8,988 bases of DNA. Origin: CAZVEE01 sp964625525. GTDB lineage: Bacteria; Pseudomonadota; Alphaproteobacteria; JAJFIK01. The position numbers and the translations under genes were made by a program. Shown one piece after another: positions 5,086 through 8,988 of the stretch. The stretch is from the NCBI GenBank assembly GCA_964625525.1, contig CAZVEE010000113.1, forward strand, positions 1-8,988, given 5' to 3'. Position 1 is the stretch's first letter. Every line of letters begins with the position of its first letter. The notes beneath the pieces were generated by a model. The model had not been told where the DNA came from, ran no database searches, and saw only the letters and a program-made list of their open reading frames with translations.

Positions 5086-6726
5086 CTATTGTTGCGGGCG
5101 ACACATCCAGGCCGCTGCCACAAGACCCACGCACAACAGCAGGACCGGCCACACCCCCAGACGGGCGTAAAGCGGCAGGGGCCCGGCGGCGGGCAGATCC
5201 ACATCTAAGGCTCCCATGACCTCGATGCCCAAAGAGGCCTCTACGCGCCCAAACCGATCCACCAGCGCCGAAATGCCACTATTCGTAGAGCGAACCAGCG
5301 GCATGTTTTCTTCTATAGCGCGCATGCGGGCAATGGCCAGGTGCTGATGGGGGCCGCTGGACTTTCCAAACCAGCCATCATCAGAAACATTTATCAAAAA
5401 GCCGGGCCGATCATCCGAATCGACGACGGCGCCAGAGAAAATAATCTCGTAACAAATGGCAATACCGGCAGATGGCGCGCCAGGAATACTCAAGGTGCGC
5501 GGCCCCGGACCGATCTCGAAGCCGGGAATTGTATCCACGACCTGACGAAAGCCGAGCCGTGACAGCACTGGCTTCAGCGGCAGATACTCTCCAAACGGCA
5601 CGAGATGATGCTTGTCATAGGTGGAAAGAACACGGCCATCCCCGTTGAGCACGAGAAAGCCGTTATAGATGCCATAGCCCCCCTGAGGCTGCTCCTCGGC
5701 GCGCAGCGCACCCGTGAGCAGCACCATGTCCGGGCCAAGCAACTCGGCCACCTGACGCCGGCGCCCTTCTTCGCGCGCCAGGAAAAAGATCGGCGCGGAT
5801 TCAGGCCAGACCACATGGGTCACGCCCTGCTCACGGGCATCGGCCGTGAGTGCCAGCAAGCGCGGCCAGATGGCCGTGCGTTTCTCAGGATCGCGCCGGT
5901 CCGTCAGGCGGGTCAGCGGCTGCACGATCCGCAGCTTCACATCCGCCACCGGCGCCTCATCGGCAAAAGCCGACAACCGCGCCGCCCCCGCGCCCCATAG
6001 GCCGGCCAATGCCACCACCAGCACGCCCGGTAACACCCAGTCCCAAACACGCGTGCGACGGGCTTCGGCGAGCAGCGCCGGCACACTCGCGAGCGCCAGC
6101 GTGAAAAAGGTCAGCCCGTAGACACCGATCCAGGCGGCCGCCTGTGCCACTTCCAAATGGCCGATCCAGGCATAGCCCGGCGCATTCCAAGGAAAGCCCG
6201 TGAACAGATAGCCCCGGCCCAGCTCCGCCACGGTCAGCAGCGCGGCCAGCACCAGCACACGGCCGGCCCCCGCGCGCCACACTAACGCAAAGAGACCACA
6301 GGCCAGGCCCCAGAACAGGGACAATCCGGCGGGCAGAACCGTCACGGCGATGGGCCGCATCCAGGCGAACACTTCTGCATTCACCATGAAGGCATGACCG
6401 ATCCACAACAGCCCGAGAAAAAAGTATCCGAACCCGAAGGCCCAACCGGTCCAAAAGGCCTGCCAGAACCGCGCCCGGGGGCTCACGCCCCGAGCCGAGC
6501 CGCAGCCATCCAGGAGCCAAATCAGCACCGGCATGCTGACAAGCAGCACGGCGACCTGAAAATGGGGCGCCATGGCAAAAATGGACAAGGCGCCCGCTGC
6601 CATGGCCAGTGCCAGGCGCCACCAGCCGGTCATCCCCCGCACACCTTGACGCAGCACGGTCAGGCCGGCGCCTGCCCATGCGAGCCAGCCGCTGTCTCCG
6701 GCCCCCCCGGCCACCCGGTCAGTCAC
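5086..6726 (-). CDS. lnt: Apolipoprotein N-acyltransferase Lnt
   Basis: Lnt transfers the third acyl chain from a phospholipid to the N-terminal cysteine of lipoproteins, the last step of lipoprotein maturation at the inner membrane. The 546-residue product has several hydrophobic segments in its N-terminal half (to about residue 255), then a periplasmic nitrilase-like domain. The catalytic triad is intact: glutamate in VVWPESAP (about 309), lysine in YDKHHLVPFGEYLPL (about 372) and cysteine in AICYEIIFSG (about 425), with spacing close to E. coli E267/K335/C387. A final membrane segment closes the protein. I place the start at GTG 6726, with AAGGAG at 6739-6734 and seven-base spacing. The frame is open further upstream, but those codons (TTQR repeats) are the acidic repeat of the preceding gene read out of frame. 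The start overlaps that gene's stop by 8 bases, implying co-transcription. Confidence 0.95.
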   Translation of the reverse strand: MTDRVAGGAGDSGWLAWAGAGLTVLRQGVRGMTGWWRLALAMAAGALSIFAMAPHFQVAVLLVSMPVLIWLLDGCGSARGVSPRARFWQAFWTGWAFGFGYFFLGLLWIGHAFMVNAEVFAWMRPIAVTVLPAGLSLFWGLACGLFALVWRAGAGRVLVLAALLTVAELGRGYLFTGFPWNAPGYAWIGHLEVAQAAAWIGVYGLTFFTLALASVPALLAEARRTRVWDWVLPGVLVVALAGLWGAGAARLSAFADEAPVADVKLRIVQPLTRLTDRRDPEKRTAIWPRLLALTADAREQGVTHVVWPESAPIFFLAREEGRRRQVAELLGPDMVLLTGALRAEEQPQGGYGIYNGFLVLNGDGRVLSTYDKHHLVPFGEYLPLKPVLSRLGFRQVVDTIPGFEIGPGPRTLSIPGAPSAGIAICYEIIFSGAVVDSDDRPGFLINVSDDGWFGKSSGPHQHLAIARMRAIEENMPLVRSTNSGISALVDRFGRVEASLGIEVMGALDVDLPAAGPLPLYARLGVWPVLLLCVGLVAAAWMCRPQQ

Positions 6727-7771
6727 GCGCCGTCTCCTTGTCGTCCGCTGGGTCGTCCGCTGGGTCGTCCGCTGCGTCGTCCGTCTTGCCGCGGCCACCA
6801 CGGGGGGTGACTTTCAGGCGCCGGATGCGCCGTGGGTCGGCTTCAAGAATCTCGATATCAAAACCACCGGGATGATTGATGATCTCGCCCCGCCGCGGCA
6901 CACGGCCCGCCAGGGTGAAGACAAGCCCCCCCAGCGTATCCACTTCCTCTTCCTCGCCGCCTTCCAAACGCAAATCAAGGCCGGATGTGGCTTCGAAATC
7001 TTCGATCTCCATGCGCGCGTCCACCGCATAGACGCCCCCGTCCAGCAGTTCGAATTGGGACGCGGCCTCATGGTCATGTTCGTCTTCGATATCCCCGACG
7101 ATCATCTCCACCAGGTCCTCAATGGTCACCAGACCATCCGTGCCGCCATATTCGTCGATCACCAGCGCCATGTGCACCCGCTGAGCCTGCATTTGCAGCA
7201 GCAGATCCACCGCTGGCATGGAGGGCGGCACGAACAGCACATCCCGCCGCAGCCGCTGTAATGAGGGCGCCGCATCGGCACAGGTGAGCACGGGCATGGG
7301 CTCGCCGCCCGCATCCGAGGGCTCGGGCGCACTGGCCACGAAACAGGCGATCACGTCCTTCAAGTGGATCATGCCCATGGGATCGTCGAGGGTTTCGCGA
7401 TAGATGGGCAGGCGGGAATGGCCCGCTTTCTTGAACACCCCCATCAGCGCATCGAACGAGATCTCGACGTCCACCGCCACGATGTCGGCGCGCGGCACCA
7501 TAACGTCATCCACACGCAATGACCGGAACTGGAGCAGGTTGAGGAGCATCATGCGCTCCTCTTTGGTCAACGGCCGCTCGGACTCACCATGTTCGCGCAG
7601 CACATCGACCACGCTTTCCGAGCCCGCCCCGGTCTCGCCGCCGCCAGCGAAACCGCTGTCGCGTATGAGGCGCATCACCCGGCCGAGAAGCCCCTCCTGA
7701 GAGGAACCACCCGGCCTCATACTCTGGCCCTCGGGATCCGACCCACTGGAGTAGGCGGCGCTGTTGAGCAT
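6719..7771 (-). CDS. CBS-domain protein of the CorC/HlyC (YbeX) family
   Basis: This is a cytosolic protein with paired CBS domains followed by a CorC/HlyC transporter-associated domain. E. coli YbeX (CorC) has been linked to magnesium/cobalt efflux and more recently to ribosome function; the exact role is uncertain. In the 350-residue product, CBS 1 spans about 88-145 (DVMVPRADIVAVD). CBS 2 spans about 175-232 and contains the family signature IDEYGGTDGLVTIEDLVEMI. The C-terminal domain (about 239-322) includes LGGLVFTLAGRVPRRGE. There is no DUF21 membrane domain, as in the short CorC form. The last about 28 residues are an acidic DDPA repeat. Upstream GTG/ATG codons would extend it to 396 residues. 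I prefer ATG 7771 because GGAG at 7781-7778 sits six bases upstream and the extra residues look non-conserved; ATG 7783 is the alternative. It lies between ybeY and lnt, the usual ybeZ-ybeY-ybeX-lnt order. Confidence 0.92.
   Translation of the reverse strand: MLNSAAYSSGSDPEGQSMRPGGSSQEGLLGRVMRLIRDSGFAGGGETGAGSESVVDVLREHGESERPLTKEERMMLLNLLQFRSLRVDDVMVPRADIVAVDVEISFDALMGVFKKAGHSRLPIYRETLDDPMGMIHLKDVIACFVASAPEPSDAGGEPMPVLTCADAAPSLQRLRRDVLFVPPSMPAVDLLLQMQAQRVHMALVIDEYGGTDGLVTIEDLVEMIVGDIEDEHDHEAASQFELLDGGVYAVDARMEIEDFEATSGLDLRLEGGEEEEVDTLGGLVFTLAGRVPRRGEIINHPGGFDIEILEADPRRIRRLKVTPRGGRGKTDDAADDPADDPADDKETARD
6740..6783. repeat. 12-base tandem repeat encoding the acidic tail of the CorC-like protein
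   Basis: The plus-strand unit GTCGTCCGCTGG occurs at 6740-6751 and 6752-6763 exactly, at 6764-6775 with one change, and in part from 6776. On the minus strand it encodes repeated D-D-P/A-A residues near the CorC-like C-terminus. The unit length is a multiple of three, so gain or loss of copies would keep the frame. It sits immediately upstream of the lnt Shine-Dalgarno. Confidence 0.85.
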
Positions 7772-7784
7772 CTGAGACTCCATG

Positions 7785-7806
7785 GGGGTGGTCTTAGGTC
7801 CACCCC
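7785..7806 (-). repeat. Hairpin abutting the CorC-like ribosome-binding site
   Basis: GGGGTGG and CCACCCC form a perfect seven-base stem with an eight-base loop. On the minus strand its 3' arm ends three bases before the GGAG at 7781-7778 and one base before the alternative ATG at 7783. If formed in mRNA it would crowd ribosome loading at the upstream ATG while leaving the 7771 start accessible, which fits my start choice but is not proof. Confidence 0.5.
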
Positions 7807-7817
7807 GTCCACTGCTG

Positions 7818-7836
7818 GGGACGCGCGACACGTCCC
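7818..7836 (-). repeat. Hairpin with TGTCGCG loop in the CorC-like leader
   Basis: GGGACG/CGTCCC form a perfect six-base stem with loop TGTCGCG on the minus strand. The loop and the start of the 3' arm repeat the word TGTCGCGCG seen in both metK leader hairpins. The adjacent palindrome at 7841-7850 extends the similarity to the metK leader. Confidence 0.5.
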
Positions 7837-7939
7837 GGTTCCCGCGCGGGAGTTCATCATAAAGCCGGATCGCGCCCGCACGCATCACGATCCCGCCACA
7901 AGGCCGCACCCGTCAAGGGGCCGCTCTGAGCCACACGCT

Positions 7940-8431
7940 TTACACACCGCCGCGGGCCGGCCCCCCGGGCGCATAAGGATCGGGAATGCCGAGCCCCGCG
8001 AGTATGCGAGTCTCCAGGCCTTCCATCACGGCGGCGTCCTCATCAGTCTGGTGGTCATAGCCCAGGAGATGCAAGAGGCCGTGGGTCACCAGGTGGCTCA
8101 CATGATGGTCCAGCGGCTTCTTCTGCTCACGCGCTTCCTCAACCACGGTTTCATGCGCCAGGAGAATATCGCCCAGAGGCTGGGGGACGCCGGCGGGCGC
8201 GGGCGGCGCGGGAAAGGCCAAAACGTTGGTGGCTTTATCCTTGTCGCGGAACCGCTTGTTGATGGCGCGCATCTGGGCATCGTCGGTGAACAACACTGCC
8301 GCTTCGCCGTCGGGCAGGCCCTCGGGCACCGCCTGCGCGGCCATCGCCACGACCCGCCCCACCAAGGTCTCCAGGTCGAGCGCCGGTTCCGCGTCCCAGG
8401 TCCCACCATCTATGCCGATGTCGAGATGCAC
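7940..8431 (-). CDS. ybeY: Endoribonuclease YbeY (rRNA maturation factor)
   Basis: YbeY is a zinc-dependent endoribonuclease involved in 16S rRNA 3'-end maturation and 70S ribosome quality control. The 163-residue product has the family motif INKRFRDKDKATNVLAFP (57-74) and a GDI motif (87-89). It also carries the metal-binding HGLLHLLGYDH (117-127), with all three histidines (117, 121, 127) present. The C-terminal tail after about 145 is rich in glycine and proline. The start is GTG at 8431: an in-frame TAG (the phoH stop) lies nine bases upstream, AGGG at 8442-8439 gives a weak Shine-Dalgarno with seven-base spacing, and the next in-frame ATG would remove conserved sequence. Being nine bases behind phoH, it is surely in the same transcript. 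Confidence 0.96.
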   Translation of the reverse strand: MHLDIGIDGGTWDAEPALDLETLVGRVVAMAAQAVPEGLPDGEAAVLFTDDAQMRAINKRFRDKDKATNVLAFPAPPAPAGVPQPLGDILLAHETVVEEAREQKKPLDHHVSHLVTHGLLHLLGYDHQTDEDAAVMEGLETRILAGLGIPDPYAPGGPARGGV

Positions 8432-8440
8432 CGTGATGCC

Positions 8441-8988
8441 CTATTCGCTCTGCTGTGCCGACGCCGCCTGAGCCGCCGCGTTATACGCGCGCACGATACG
8501 CGCCACGAGAGTATGGCGCACCACATCCGCATCCGTGAAGGTCACAAATCGAATGCCCTCCACCCCCTTCAAAACGGCCCGGGCCTCGCGCAGGCCCGAG
8601 ACCTGGCCCGGCGGCAGATCCACTTGGGACGGATCACCGGTGATCACCATGCGGGAGTTTTCGCCCAAGCGGGTGAGGAACATCTTCATCTGCATGGTCG
8701 TGGCGTTCTGGGCCTCATCCAGAATGACATAGGAATTGGCGAGCGTGCGCCCGCGCATGAAGGCCAGCGGCGCAATCTCGATCTCGCCGGATTCCAGCCG
8801 TTTAGTCACCTGGTCACCGATCATGGTGTCGTAAAGGGCGTCATAAAGGGGCCGCAGATAAGGATCGATCTTGTCGCGCATGTCGCCGGGCAAGAAGCCC
8901 AGCCGTTCGCCCGCCTCCACGGCTGGGCGCGACTGGATCAGCCGGTCCACCTCCCGATTGACCAGCAGCATTACCCCATGGGCCACTG
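8441..8988 (-). CDS. phoH: PhoH-family ATPase (YbeZ), C-terminal part (5' end outside window)
   Basis: PhoH/YbeZ is a P-loop ATPase whose gene is usually paired with ybeY; the E. coli pair interacts and is thought to act in RNA or ribosome metabolism. The visible 182 codons run to TAG at 8443-8441. They contain the highly conserved SRPAVEAGERLGFLPGDM, PYLRPLYDALYD and IEIAPLAFMRGRTL. The Walker B motif VILDEAQN follows, then QMKMFLTRLGENSRMVITGD and a final helix DADVVRHTLVARIVRAY. The Walker A loop (usually GTGKT) lies just beyond the window edge, so I cannot confirm it. The GTG at 8986 is an internal codon, not the start. Nothing suggests truncation in the genome. Confidence 0.96.
   Translation of the reverse strand, partial: VAHGVMLLVNREVDRLIQSRPAVEAGERLGFLPGDMRDKIDPYLRPLYDALYDTMIGDQVTKRLESGEIEIAPLAFMRGRTLANSYVILDEAQNATTMQMKMFLTRLGENSRMVITGDPSQVDLPPGQVSGLREARAVLKGVEGIRFVTFTDADVVRHTLVARIVRAYNAAAQAASAQQSE

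Larger units (their letters stand above)
7772..7939 (-). promoter_or_regulatory. ybeY to corC-like intergenic region with possible promoter elements and hairpins
   Basis: This 168-base gap interrupts an otherwise tightly packed cluster. On the minus strand it holds CTTGACG (7917-7911), which resembles an alphaproteobacterial -35 box without a clear partner. It also holds TATGAT (7861-7856), a good -10 match without a clear -35. These could belong to an internal promoter for the corC-like gene and lnt. Nearer the start are a perfect palindrome CCCGCGCGGG (7841-7850), a hairpin GGGACG/CGTCCC (7818-7836) and a hairpin abutting the ribosome-binding site (7785-7806). Confidence 0.4.

Noticed and set aside
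5086..6801. Longer lnt starting near 6801 with a TTQR-repeat N-terminus.
   Set aside because: That stretch is the out-of-frame reading of the CorC-like acidic repeat. GTG 6726 has a strong Shine-Dalgarno and fits the family N-terminus better.

Overview
This window looks like a core-genome segment of a GC-rich alphaproteobacterium. The evidence is gene order and protein sequence: on the minus strand it reads phoH, ybeY, CBS-domain corC-like gene, lnt, XRE regulator, metK, trmB, rimP, nusA, an arrangement typical of alphaproteobacterial chromosomes. The NusA N-terminus and the XRE protein also resemble alphaproteobacterial forms. I cannot name a genus. There are no rRNA or tRNA genes, insertion sequences, prophage genes or CRISPR arrays, and every gene I can support is on the minus strand.

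Reading in the direction of transcription (high to low coordinates): 8988-8441 is the 3' part of phoH; 8431-7940 is ybeY (rRNA maturation endonuclease); 7771-6719 is a corC/ybeX-like CBS gene with an acidic repeat tail; 6726-5086 is lnt (apolipoprotein N-acyltransferase), overlapping the corC-like stop by 8 bases. Next comes a 792-base stretch without a recognisable gene (5085-4294), then a short XRE-family regulator (4293-3856), a 228-base hairpin-rich leader, metK (3627-2458) and trmB (2465-1713), which overlaps metK by 8 bases. After a 265-base intergenic region with a probable promoter and a strong intrinsic terminator come rimP (1447-812) and the 5' part of nusA (806-1, running off the window).

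Functionally these are three housekeeping blocks: envelope lipoprotein maturation and ribosome quality control (phoH-ybeY-corC-lnt), S-adenosylmethionine supply next to a SAM-dependent tRNA methyltransferase (metK-trmB), and ribosome maturation with transcription elongation control (rimP-nusA).

I found no new enzymatic system. The most interesting signals are in the non-coding DNA. A textbook minus-strand intrinsic terminator lies between the only visible promoter and the rimP start, suggesting attenuation of rimP-nusA. The leaders of metK and the corC-like gene share two 11-base words embedded in hairpins. The gap between lnt and the XRE gene is unexplained. Five of the seven genes whose starts fall in the window other than rimP and nusA are involved in start-codon questions: metK, lnt and ybeY read GTG, trmB and the XRE gene read TTG, and the corC-like start had to be re-placed.
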